64,000 bases of DNA from Flavipsychrobacter sp. (GCA_021155965.1 JAJNBJ010000017.1:25630-89629); one strand, 5' to 3'; positions 7,184-14,679 are shown, counted from the first letter of the stretch. Notes: generated by a model not told the origin, from the letters alone. Numbers and translations are program-made.

Positions 7184-8713
7184 TCACCCTAAAACCCTCT
7201 TGATCCTTTTAATAGTCTCTTCCTTCCCTATCACCTCAGCAATAGTAAATACTCCCGGGCCATATTTGCCGCCAACCAGCATTACACGCAGAGGCAGCAT
7301 TACATCGCCTTTTTTGAGGCCATATTTGGCAAGTAGTTCAGTAAAATTTGTTTCGATGGGTATGGCTGTCCAATCGAGCAGGTTTTGTATTTCGGTGAGC
7401 CAGTTGGTGAAGAATTGCTGTTTCTGGTCGTTCCATTTGTCTTTTATGGCGGCTTCTTCTTTTATTTCAGGTGTGGCAAAGAAGAAGTGGCCTTGTGACC
7501 AGAAATCGGGCAGTAGCGTGCAGCGGTCTTTGATGAGACTTACGACCAGTCGTAAGTCGTAAGTCGTAAGTCGTGAGTCTGCGGGTTGGCTTTTTAGTTC
7601 TTCTTCTATGTAAGGTTTTGCCAATTCAGCCAGTTTTGCATCATCTGTGTGCTGAATGTATTGGTGGTTGAACCATTTGGCTTTTTCGAAATCGAATTTG
7701 GCGCCGCCTTTGTGCACGCGCTCTATGGAGAATGCTTTTACCAGTTCTTCCAACGAGAATATTTCCTGTTCGGTACCGCTGTTCCAGCCCAGCATGGCCA
7801 GCATGTTCACAAAAGCCTGCGGCAGGAAACCCATTTCCTTAAAACCTTTGGTTGTTTCTCCTGTCTTTGGGTCTGTCCAGTTCATAGCAAATACAGGGAA
7901 GCCGAGTCGGTCGCCGTCGCGCTTGCTGAGCTTGCCATTGCCATCGGGTTTCAGTATCAGCGGCAGGTGCGCCCATTGGGGCATATGGCTTTTCCAGCCA
8001 AGGTATTCCCAAAGCAATACATGCACAGGTGCGCTAGGCAGCCACTCTTCCCCACGGAAGGCGTGGGTTATCTTCATCAGGTAATCGTCTACCACCACGG
8101 CAAGGTGGTAGGTTGGCATTCCATCAGCTTTCAACAATACCTTATCATCTACCAGTGAACTATCGAATGATATTTCACCGCGTATCATATCGGTGAGTTT
8201 CACCGTATGGTTCTCCGGCATTTTTATTCGCACCACGTATGGAGTACCGGAGGCTATCAATTCATTCACTCTCTCTGTAGGTAGTGTAAGCGAGTTGAGC
8301 ATCAGTCCGCGAGTGCGGTGATCGTACTGGGCAGGGGTATGCTCATCAATGCGCTGGTCTTTGCGCATTTTTTCAATATCCTCTGTTGTATCAAATGCTA
8401 CGTATGCGTGGCCTGATTCCAGTAGTTTTTCAGCGTATTCCCTGTACAATTGTTTACGTTCGCTCTGGCGGTAGGGAGCATACGGGCCGCCCTTTTCTGC
8501 ACTCTCATCAGGCTCTAGTCCGCACCAGCGCAGGCAATCCATAATGTATTGTTCAGCACCTTCAACATAACGGCTCTGGTCGGTATCTTCTATACGTAAA
8601 ATGAACTCACCTCCATGGGCGCGGGCAAACAGATAATTATATAAAACAGTGCGCACACCACCCAGGTGCAAACCTCCCGTAGGACTAGGCGCAAAACGAA
8701 CACGAACTTTCAT
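7184..8713 (-). CDS. gltX: Glutamyl-tRNA synthetase
   Basis: Class I synthetase that attaches glutamate to tRNA-Glu (509 aa, normal length). The N-terminus MKVRVRFAPSPTGGLHLGG holds the HIGH-type motif, and 'GKLSKRDGDRLGFPV' is the KMSKS-type motif. 'EDTDQSRYVEGAEQYI' and 'EEWLPSAPVHVLLWEYLGW' are further family hallmarks. Near residues 385-400 the coding DNA contains four tandem copies of a heptamer (CGTAAGT), translated as 'DSRLTTYDLRLVV'. This replaces part of the helical linker to the anticodon-binding domain and looks like a captured repeat. A terminator separates it from tig upstream, so it probably has its own promoter. Confidence 0.97.
   Translation of the reverse strand: MKVRVRFAPSPTGGLHLGGVRTVLYNYLFARAHGGEFILRIEDTDQSRYVEGAEQYIMDCLRWCGLEPDESAEKGGPYAPYRQSERKQLYREYAEKLLESGHAYVAFDTTEDIEKMRKDQRIDEHTPAQYDHRTRGLMLNSLTLPTERVNELIASGTPYVVRIKMPENHTVKLTDMIRGEISFDSSLVDDKVLLKADGMPTYHLAVVVDDYLMKITHAFRGEEWLPSAPVHVLLWEYLGWKSHMPQWAHLPLILKPDGNGKLSKRDGDRLGFPVFAMNWTDPKTGETTKGFKEMGFLPQAFVNMLAMLGWNSGTEQEIFSLEELVKAFSIERVHKGGAKFDFEKAKWFNHQYIQHTDDAKLAELAKPYIEEELKSQPADSRLTTYDLRLVVSLIKDRCTLLPDFWSQGHFFFATPEIKEEAAIKDKWNDQKQQFFTNWLTEIQNLLDWTAIPIETNFTELLAKYGLKKGDVMLPLRVMLVGGKYGPGVFTIAEVIGKEETIKRIKRVLG
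7537..7578. repeat. Heptanucleotide tandem repeat with inverted arm inside gltX
   Basis: Four tandem copies of CGTAAGT (the last is CGTGAGT) cover 7551-7578. GACTTACGAC at 7537-7546 and GTCGTAAGTC at 7549-7558 form a perfect 10-bp inverted repeat with a two-base gap. All of it is read in frame by gltX. Confidence 0.9.
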
Positions 8714-8732
8714 GCGGCGAAATTAATTAAAA

Positions 8733-8752
8733 AGCCGCTCTATCGAGCGGCT
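8733..8752 (-). terminator. Terminator downstream of tig
   Basis: On the minus strand AGCCGCTC-GATA-GAGCGGCT is a perfect 8-bp stem followed by TTTTTAATTAATTT. It lies between the tig stop and the gltX start. Confidence 0.85.
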
Positions 8753-8770
8753 CGTAATATCCAGTATCAA

Positions 8771-10156
8771 TTAATGGTGGTGGTGGTGTGCATCGTGTGC
8801 GCTGCCCAGCTTGAAGAACTCTTCTTCGCCTATTTCTTTTTCTGTGATGTTCAATGTTGTTTCGAGGTAGCTGAACAGCTTGTTGTATAACAAACGGCGG
8901 TATGTCTCATCTATCATCTTTTCATCCTTTGCTATTTTAGCCATGTAGCCGTCCATCCATGGTGCTTCATCTTCCTGATCTGGGCCAAGACCGAAGTATT
9001 GCAGCACGCGGGTTTTAATGTCTTTGTTCACTTCTTCAACACTCACTTCTATACCCTGTTCAGCCATAAGCTTATCAGAAATAAGCTGCCAACGGAGCTG
9101 ATGCTCAAAACCACCAAACTCATGCTCAACAGCTTCTGCCGACTTTGGTTTTTCGCCACCTTCGCGCATCCAGCGTTTCAGGAAAGCTACGGGCAGGTGG
9201 ATGTTGGTGCCGTGCACCAGCAACTCGTACATTTCATTCTGCAGGCGCTCGTTGGTGATGCGCTCGAATTCACGGCCCAGTTCAGCTTTCAGTTTCTCCC
9301 TGAAGTCTGCTTCGTCTTTTACTTCCTGGTTCTGGAATACCTGCGCATACAGCTCAGGGCCCAGTTCCTGTGGTATCAGTAAACCAACTTTAGTTATGGT
9401 CAGTTTGTAGTGTTGTTCTCCTTCCTCAGGATTCGCCTTCAGCGGGTCTTTCATGAACTTTGGCAGTTCTTCTGCAGTGCATACATCAGCCGGGCGGAAA
9501 ACTATAGTGTCTTCCGGCTTTTTGCCCATTACCATTTCCTTTAGTTTGGCAGGCATTTTATCCAATACCTCGGTATCTTCTATTTTGCCGGTGCCTTCAG
9601 CCACATTGCCGTTAGCATCGCACTGCTCATAAGTAGCATAGATAAGGTCTTCCTTATTGGTAACTTCTGTTTGCGACTCTACCTTACCGTAGCGGCGCCT
9701 GATGCGCTCTACTTCATCATCCATCATCCTATCGCTAACAACAATTTTGTAGCGGGTGAGGCTGGCTTTATTTTTAATGGGATCTATTTCAAATTCCGGC
9801 TTCAGGCCCACTTCGAAAGCAAAGTCAACATCGGCAGGGGAATTCATATCAAGTTGTGTCCTGGCAGCATCCGGCATTATCATTGGCTGTGCGAATATGG
9901 ACAGCTTCTCGTCCTTCATATAGTCTTCCAGCTTTTTGCCGGCAGCACGTATCACCTCTTCGTTGAAGATAGACTGGCCATACATTTTGCGCAGCATACC
10001 CGATGGTACCATACCCTTGCGGAAACCCGGAACATTTGCCGTTTTAGCATATTGTTTCAGTGTTTTCTCGAAAGAAGGCAGGTAGTCGCCTTTTTCCAGT
10101 TTCACTATTAGTTTATCATGAAGTGTGCCTATACTTTCACGTGTTACCGTTGCCAT
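8771..10156 (-). CDS. tig: Trigger factor (ribosome-associated chaperone)
   Basis: Binds near the ribosomal exit tunnel and folds nascent chains. The N-terminal ribosome-binding domain (residues 1-~115) includes the signature 'NVPGFRKGMVPSGMLRKMYG'. A PPIase-like middle domain and a long helical C-terminal domain follow; 461 aa is normal. The tracked start at 10288 adds 44 residues encoded by intergenic repeat and promoter DNA; MATVTRESIGTLHDKL (ATG 10156) is the family-like start and sits just downstream of a TATCTTTG box. Oddity: the protein ends in 'HDAHHHHH', a natural histidine-rich tail that could bind Ni/Zn. The next gene gltX is insulated by a terminator. Confidence 0.95.
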   Translation of the reverse strand: MATVTRESIGTLHDKLIVKLEKGDYLPSFEKTLKQYAKTANVPGFRKGMVPSGMLRKMYGQSIFNEEVIRAAGKKLEDYMKDEKLSIFAQPMIMPDAARTQLDMNSPADVDFAFEVGLKPEFEIDPIKNKASLTRYKIVVSDRMMDDEVERIRRRYGKVESQTEVTNKEDLIYATYEQCDANGNVAEGTGKIEDTEVLDKMPAKLKEMVMGKKPEDTIVFRPADVCTAEELPKFMKDPLKANPEEGEQHYKLTITKVGLLIPQELGPELYAQVFQNQEVKDEADFREKLKAELGREFERITNERLQNEMYELLVHGTNIHLPVAFLKRWMREGGEKPKSAEAVEHEFGGFEHQLRWQLISDKLMAEQGIEVSVEEVNKDIKTRVLQYFGLGPDQEDEAPWMDGYMAKIAKDEKMIDETYRRLLYNKLFSYLETTLNITEKEIGEEEFFKLGSAHDAHHHHH

Positions 10157-10185
10157 AGTATTATCTATTTTTTTATTAAGGGGTG

Positions 10186-10193
10186 CAAAGATA
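10186..10193 (-). promoter_or_regulatory. tig promoter -7 box
   Basis: TATCTTTG on the minus strand, 30 bp upstream of ATG 10156. It supports the shorter start for tig. Confidence 0.7.
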
Positions 10194-10263
10194 AGAAACA
10201 GTGTGGAGAAAGAGAGCGGAGGTAGAAAACTACCTATTGGGGACCATTTCGGACCGAAACAGG

Positions 10264-10500
10264 GGGTATAATTTTCGAAAGTGCCCATTTGCGGTTAATA
10301 ATTTTTTGTCGTGATGCCTGTAATGCTGTGTGGGCAATGTTTATGTGTTTTATTTTCATGTCTAAAAGGGTATAAAAGCGACTAAGAAACGGGCTAAAAT
10401 GACTAAAAAACGGCATTTTGGGTATAATTTTTTAAAGTCGGCACGCCTGCATCGGCAGATAAATAAGTTGTCAGTCATTCAAAGAACTTGCCCCAATTTT
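10264..10500 (-). repeat. Dispersed ~240-bp intergenic repeat, copy A
   Basis: This copy shares ordered blocks with a second copy at 63697-63935. The blocks are GGGTATAATTTTCGAAA, TTTGCGGTTAATAATTTTT, TTTATGTGTTTT.TTTTCATGT, GGGTATAAAAG, GGGTATAATTT and CAAAGAACTTGCC. In both copies the minus strand contains an ATG-initiated string translating to MK.KHIN followed later by KIINRK.AL, but the remainder of each frame is unrelated. Copy A ends 108 bp upstream of the tig start codon. Confidence 0.8.
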
Positions 10501-10557
10501 TCTGGAGCTGAGTAAAGTTCATTATTGCCATTGTTTCTGCAAAATTTAAAAACCGTC

Positions 10558-10600
10558 ACGGTACTGAAACTGTACCGTGACGGTACAGTTTCAGTACCGT
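10558..10600. repeat. Perfect 43-bp palindrome
   Basis: The 21-base arm ACGGTACTGAAACTGTACCGT at 10558-10578 is followed by one G and its exact reverse complement at 10580-10600. Each arm is itself an inverted repeat (ACGGTAC - 7 bases - GTACCGT). The element can extrude as one long hairpin or two small ones. It lies in non-coding DNA about 64 bp past the stop of the truncated four-helix gene. Confidence 0.9.
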
Positions 10601-10663
10601 CATGGAAATTATTCTCCGTTATAGGCGCGGATCTGAGGGAATTTAGTACTGATATTTTTAGGC

Positions 10664-10840
10664 CTATTTCGCAAATCTACCTGAACCTTCAGCAATATTT
10701 AGCTGAATGCTCAAGCTCGCCCTTCCTAACTGATCCTTCACATACCTAGGAATTGCTATGTCCGTCTTTAGCAAGCGGTATATTTTCTGATTCTGTGCGA
10801 AAGCTTTTTTGTAAACATCAAGATTTTCGAATGTGAACAT
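10664..10840 (-). pseudogene. Truncated four-helix-bundle (S23 / rRNA intervening-sequence type) protein
   Basis: The minus-strand frame from ATG 10840 encodes 58 residues starting MFTFENLDVYKKAFAQNQ and ending 'LNIAEGSGRFAK' before a stop. This is the well-known N-terminal half of the S23/TIGR02436 four-helix-bundle family, whose intact members are about 115-120 residues and continue with 'DRKNF..IARGS'. After the stop, another frame still reads 'RPKNISTKF', weakly like that continuation, so a frameshift followed by decay is likely. The tracked ORF start (10993) is wrong because it runs into the tRNA gene. The downstream palindrome may mark the event that removed the C-terminal half. Confidence 0.7.
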
Positions 10841-10882
10841 TAAATAAAGATAAAAGCAACATTGAAAGAAACAAAAAAGAAA

Positions 10883-10953
10883 CAGAAACAGTGCGAGGGA
10901 ACAAGAAAGAGCAGAAACCCTACGCACTCTTTCTGCGCACTGTTTCTGCTCTT
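10883..10953 (-). repeat. Two mutually exclusive stem-loops downstream of tRNA-Leu
   Basis: On the minus strand the segment AAGAGCAGAAACAGTGCG (complement of 10936-10953) can pair either with GTTTCTGCTCTT (complement of 10907-10918) or with CGCACTGTTTCTG (complement of 10883-10895). The pairings are 12 and 13 bp and exclude each other. A T-rich stretch follows the outer one. Confidence 0.75.
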
Positions 10954-10954
10954 G

Positions 10955-11036
10955 TGCGGGCGGAGGGACTCGAACCCCCAAGCCGCGAAGCACTAGATCC
11001 TAAGTCTAGCGTGTCTACCAATTTCACCACGCCCGC
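10955..11036 (-). tRNA. tRNA-Leu (anticodon UAG)
   Basis: The minus-strand sequence folds into a cloverleaf. The acceptor stem GCGGGCG pairs with CGCCCGC followed by discriminator A. The D-arm contains 'GTGGTGAAATTGGTAGACAC', and the anticodon arm CTAGA-CTTAGGA-TCTAG has TAG in the loop. There is a variable region as in class II tRNAs, and the T-arm is GGGGGTTCGAGTCCCTC. CCA is not encoded. The gene is 82 nt long. Confidence 0.95.
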
Positions 11037-11098
11037 ATACTAACTAAAAAGTTAAAAATCAAAAGTAAAAAGTTAGATTCTTCTCTTTTTCGGGACGG

Positions 11099-11106
11099 CA
11101 AAGGTA
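11099..11106 (-). promoter_or_regulatory. tRNA-Leu promoter -7 box
   Basis: TACCTTTG on the minus strand, about 60 bp upstream of the mature tRNA 5' end. Confidence 0.55.
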
Positions 11107-11191
11107 GGGGAAAAGTTGATAAGTTGCAGGCGTCACGGTTTGAAAATGTCACGTACAGACAATAAAATATTATCTACGTTCGTTTATACAG

Positions 11192-11199
11192 TATCTTTA
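11192..11199 (+). promoter_or_regulatory. Promoter -7 box of the small lipoprotein gene
   Basis: TATCTTTA, 21 bp upstream of ATG 11221, a near match to TAnnTTTG. Confidence 0.5.
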
Positions 11200-11220
11200 T
11201 AATACCAAAAACAATATCCT

Positions 11221-11526
11221 ATGCGTACATTCTTTCAATTATTATTAGCTACTGCAATCGCAACCTCCCTCTCCTGTAAAAAGGGTAATAGTATAAACAT
11301 AACAAGCGAAGACATTACAGCTACCGGTACTTTACAAAAAATACATGCTAGTATCATTATGTATGGCACGCATATGCTTAATGATCACCTGCTTGAAAGT
11401 AAAACAATAGACCTTGACAAATTTGCTGGATCGCGGGTAATTATCACTGCGAAAAATACACACTACCGGCTTTCGGAACGCGACCCTGAGTTATATAATG
11501 TAACCTCTATAGTGCGGGTGCCTTAA
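11221..11526 (+). CDS. Small lipoprotein of unknown function (101 aa)
   Basis: The N-terminus MRTFFQLLLATAIATSLSC is a lipoprotein signal with the lipidated cysteine at position 19, followed by KK. The mature part of about 80 residues has a mixed strand/helix pattern ('SRVIITAKNTHYRLSE') and no family I recognise. It ends three bases from the convergent mgtE stop, with no terminator between them. Confidence 0.7.
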   Translation: MRTFFQLLLATAIATSLSCKKGNSINITSEDITATGTLQKIHASIIMYGTHMLNDHLLESKTIDLDKFAGSRVIITAKNTHYRLSERDPELYNVTSIVRVP

Positions 11527-11529
11527 CCT

Positions 11530-12900
11530 TTATAATCCCAGTATAAGCGCTGCGGCAGTAAAGTAAATAATTAGCCCTGTCACGTCCACAAGCGTGGCTA
11601 CGAAGGGAGCCGAAGAAGTGGCAGGATCCAGCTTCAGCCTTTTCAGGATGATAGGTATCATAGAGCCGCTGAGGGTTCCCCACATTACCACGCCTATCAG
11701 CGATATAGAGACTGTAAAGGCTACACCTATCCAGCCGTAATCCTCATTATAATTGTACCACCCAAGCTTTTGCCACAAGGCTATGCGGATGAAGCCGAAA
11801 ATGCCGAGGATAAACCCGAGCACAAGCCCGGAAAATATCTCCCGCCGCATAACATACCACCAGTCTTTTGGGGTAAGCTCTTTAAGCGCCATAGCGCGAA
11901 TGATGAGCGTTGCCGCCTGCGAGCCGCAGTTACCACCGCTGGATATAATGAGCGGCACGAACATACCCAGCACCATTGCTTTGGCTATCTCCGATTCGAA
12001 ATGCTGCATGGCAGTTGCCGTGAGCAGCTCACCAAAGAACAGGACTATGAGCCAGCCGGCGCGCTTCTGTATCATTGTAAAGAAGGCGGTCTTCACGTAT
12101 GGCAGGTCCAGCGATTCCACACCACCGAACTGTTGCATTTCCTTGGTGTCTTTTTCTTCTGCCTGGTCTATCACGTCATCGATGGTGACCACACCCATTA
12201 CCACGTTGTTACTGTTGGTTACGGGTAGGGCCACACGGTCATACTCCTTAAACTTCTGGATGGCATCTTCTATGTTGTCCTGTATGTCCAGCTTCACATA
12301 GAAGCCGTCCATTATATCCTCCACTTTCTTGCCGTGCTCATTCAAAACCAGGCGGCGGATGGGCAGGTCGTCTATCAGCTTTCCGGTATTGTCCACCACG
12401 AAGATCACATTGGCTGCAGGGGTATCGGTATAAAAACGACGCAGGTGCTCTACGGCCTGGCCGATGGTCCACTCTTTGCGAACGGATGTAAAGTTGGTAT
12501 TGATCAACCGTGCCACGCTGTTCTCGGGATAACCCAAAAGATCGTAAGTGGCAAGGCGGTTTTTATCATTAAGCAGGTTCAGGTATTCGGTTACCTGGAC
12601 GCCGTCAAGAGTTTCAAAGAAAGCGATACGGTCGTCTGATTCAAGCCCGTTAAGGATATTGGAGATCTTGGGGCGGGGCAGTTCTTCAATTACCCCAATC
12701 TGCAGGTCGTGATCAAGGAAGCCGAATATCTCGTTCTGTACTTTTTCGGGTAGATGGAGGTAGGTATTGATGCCATGCTCTGCCGGCAGTGTTGCCAATA
12801 GCTTAGCTACCTCAGCGGGATAGTCTTCATCCTTGCTGTGGTGGAGCAACTCGCTGAGGTCGCCTTCCAGAATTTTCTCTCTCAGATCCTGAACCAGCAT
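11530..12900 (-). CDS. mgtE: Magnesium transporter MgtE
   Basis: Mg2+ channel of the inner membrane, 456 aa (normal). The N-terminal superhelical MgtE_N domain (residues ~1-130) is followed by two CBS domains (~135-260; 'VVDNTGKLIDDLPIRRLV', 'VALPVTNSNNVVMGVVTIDDV') that sense Mg2+. Five membrane helices follow from ~285. The pore helix contains 'APFVATLVDVTGLIIYF', with the conserved membrane aspartate. 'SSGGNCGSQAATLIIRA' is the other family hallmark. A TACCTTTG promoter lies 86 bp upstream. Confidence 0.97.
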   Translation of the reverse strand: MLVQDLREKILEGDLSELLHHSKDEDYPAEVAKLLATLPAEHGINTYLHLPEKVQNEIFGFLDHDLQIGVIEELPRPKISNILNGLESDDRIAFFETLDGVQVTEYLNLLNDKNRLATYDLLGYPENSVARLINTNFTSVRKEWTIGQAVEHLRRFYTDTPAANVIFVVDNTGKLIDDLPIRRLVLNEHGKKVEDIMDGFYVKLDIQDNIEDAIQKFKEYDRVALPVTNSNNVVMGVVTIDDVIDQAEEKDTKEMQQFGGVESLDLPYVKTAFFTMIQKRAGWLIVLFFGELLTATAMQHFESEIAKAMVLGMFVPLIISSGGNCGSQAATLIIRAMALKELTPKDWWYVMRREIFSGLVLGFILGIFGFIRIALWQKLGWYNYNEDYGWIGVAFTVSISLIGVVMWGTLSGSMIPIILKRLKLDPATSSAPFVATLVDVTGLIIYFTAAALILGL

Positions 12901-12985
12901 CGTCTCCCATCTATGTTGGTTTTAGTTAAAAAATGATACCCGAGGATTTGGGTGTGGCCCGCTCGTATAGCTACGTTCGGGCGGG

Positions 12986-12993
12986 CAAAGGTA
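12986..12993 (-). promoter_or_regulatory. mgtE promoter -7 box
   Basis: TACCTTTG on the minus strand, giving an 80-90 base leader before the mgtE ATG. Confidence 0.6.
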
Positions 12994-13058
12994 GTTTTAT
13001 TTATTTTAAGGCAAGTATTAAACCCAATATTATAATATTAAATCTTTTATTCAATTTG

Positions 13059-13090
13059 TTTGATGAATAGATTATATTTTTTTATCTTTA
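13059..13090 (+). promoter_or_regulatory. Promoter of the anti-phage deaminase gene
   Basis: TTTG (13059-13062), a 20-base spacer, then TATCTTTA (13083-13090), a good -33/-7 pair for Bacteroidota. It overlaps the first 31 bases of the tracked ORF and so supports the downstream ATG 13129 as the start. Confidence 0.65.
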
Positions 13091-13128
13091 CATTGCATTA
13101 CTTTTCATCAAAAAACCTCTTTCGTACC

Positions 13129-14676
13129 ATGTCTGAAGTAGCACTAGCATTTCCTTTGCCAAATCCTGAAGAAAATAAATCAAAAGATTCAGTTGATGAA
13201 CGAACTCTAAAAAAAAGGATTAAAGATACTTATACAGAAGAACTCATTATAGGGCTTTGTGGCCCAGTAGGGACAGATATACATTACGTTGCAACCGAAA
13301 TAGGTGCAATAATTAAAGAGAAATATAGTTATGAAGTAGAAATCATAAGACTTAGTGATTTCATCCAAAATCATACAAATGTTCAAAAAACAAATAATCA
13401 CTATCAAAACATAAGCAATTTAATAAACGCGGGTAACCATTTACGATCTGAAAAAGGTAATAGTGTCTTAGCAGAATTAGCAATAAATGAAATTGCGATA
13501 AAAAGAGAATTGAAAAGAAAAGGGGGAGATTTTAAGTCAAACAGAATTTGTTATGTTATAGACTCAATTAAAAATAATGAAGAGCTAGAATTATTTAGAT
13601 TAATTTATTCAAACTTATTCTATTTTATTGGTGTTTTCTCTAGCGTTGAAGTTAGAGAGAAAAATTTGGAAAATAAAGGTCTTACAAAACCAGAAGTATA
13701 TCAACTTATTGATAGGGATTCTGGTGAAGAACTTGACTTTGGTCAAAAAGTTTCCGACACATTTGTACAATCTGATTTCTTTTTAAGAATCGAACAATCT
13801 ACTTCTGCAACTATTAACTATAAAATAGCTAGATACTTAAGCTTAATTTTTAATTCTGATATTGTAACACCAACCTCTGACGAAACAGCAATGTATCAAG
13901 CGTTTGCTGCTGCCGGAAATTCTGCCTGCCTAAGTAGGCAGGTTGGAGCGTCAATTACAAACTCAAAAGGTGAAATTATTTCCATTGGGTGGAATGACGT
14001 TCCGAAATATAATGGCGGGGTTTATACTACTATTAAAGAAGATATACTTGGGTCGGAAGATTTTAGATGTATAAACTTACACGGTGGAGTTTGTTTTAAT
14101 GATATAGAAAAAGACCTTATTAGAAATCTACTAGTAGATAAATTAATGTCCCAAGGGTTAATAAAAAAAGAGGATATGGGTAAGGTAGAAGACATCATTA
14201 AAAAATCTAGGATAAAAGAACTAATTGAATTTTCCAGGGCAGTTCATGCAGAAATGCATGCAATTATTATTGGCAGCCAAAAGTCTGGGCATGATGTTAT
14301 TGGTGGTAAATTGTACTGTACTACCTATCCATGTCATAATTGTGCTCGTCACATTATCGCAGCAGGTATTAAAGATGTATACTACATTGAACCATATAGA
14401 AAGAGTTTAGCTATAAAATTGCATGATGACGCTATATCCGAAAAAGAAAATGATGATGGAAAAAAGGTTAGAGTTTTAATGTTTGATGGCGTTTCACCAA
14501 GGAGATACTTAGATTTGTTTAAAATGATGCCAAATTCAAGGAAAGAAAATGGTAAAAAAAAGAAAACAAACATGCAACAAATTTCTCCAAAGAACACAGT
14601 ATCTTTACAGGCAATCCCCATCTTAGAGAAAGAAATTATTAAAGAGCTCAAAAAAAAGCATCTTATTGAGGTTTAG
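13129..14676 (+). CDS. Anti-phage dCTP deaminase (AvcD/DcdV-like, P-loop + cytidine deaminase)
   Basis: This 515-residue protein has the two-domain layout of the AvcD/DcdV defence deaminases. These convert deoxycytidine nucleotides to deoxyuridine forms and starve infecting phage of dCTP. The N-terminal P-loop-like domain has 'IIGLCGPVGTDIHYVATEIG' (around residues 40-60); it lacks the usual Walker lysine. The C-terminal deaminase domain carries 'SACLSRQVGASI', the zinc/catalytic motif HAE (His373, Glu375) and PCHNC (Cys402, Cys405). ATG 13129 is chosen because a promoter overlaps the longer tracked start. The gene is strongly AT-rich and A-biased compared with its neighbours, suggesting horizontal transfer. 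In Vibrio the enzyme is held inactive by a small RNA; here a small basic protein gene follows after three bases. Confidence 0.85.
   Translation: MSEVALAFPLPNPEENKSKDSVDERTLKKRIKDTYTEELIIGLCGPVGTDIHYVATEIGAIIKEKYSYEVEIIRLSDFIQNHTNVQKTNNHYQNISNLINAGNHLRSEKGNSVLAELAINEIAIKRELKRKGGDFKSNRICYVIDSIKNNEELELFRLIYSNLFYFIGVFSSVEVREKNLENKGLTKPEVYQLIDRDSGEELDFGQKVSDTFVQSDFFLRIEQSTSATINYKIARYLSLIFNSDIVTPTSDETAMYQAFAAAGNSACLSRQVGASITNSKGEIISIGWNDVPKYNGGVYTTIKEDILGSEDFRCINLHGGVCFNDIEKDLIRNLLVDKLMSQGLIKKEDMGKVEDIIKKSRIKELIEFSRAVHAEMHAIIIGSQKSGHDVIGGKLYCTTYPCHNCARHIIAAGIKDVYYIEPYRKSLAIKLHDDAISEKENDDGKKVRVLMFDGVSPRRYLDLFKMMPNSRKENGKKKKTNMQQISPKNTVSLQAIPILEKEIIKELKKKHLIEV
13925..13942. repeat. GC-rich hairpin inside the deaminase gene
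   Basis: CCTGCCT-AAGT-AGGCAGG is a perfect 7-bp stem in an otherwise AT-rich gene. It is read in frame as part of the conserved 'ACLSRQVG' segment. Confidence 0.7.
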
Positions 14677-14679
14677 TTC

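Noticed and set aside
7184-7562. 154-aa plus-strand ORF at 7098-7562
   Set aside because: Antisense to the 3' part of gltX and running through a repeat; no coding features.
10157-10288. 44-residue N-terminal extension of trigger factor
   Set aside because: Encoded by promoter and intergenic repeat DNA; a TATCTTTG box lies inside it and the family start is at ATG 10156.
10234-10416. 60-aa minus-strand ORF with MKIKHIN and KIINRK strings
   Set aside because: The strings are shared with the repeat copy at 63.7 kb, but the rest of the two frames is unrelated and there is no promoter-start logic; treated as repeat, not gene.
10841-10993. N-terminal extension of the four-helix ORF
   Set aside because: It would be translated from within the tRNA-Leu gene and the hairpin region; ATG 10840 is the family start.
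12901-13128. Possible Mg2+ riboswitch upstream of mgtE
   Set aside because: The leader is only ~80 bases, and no M-box-like structure was recognisable by eye.
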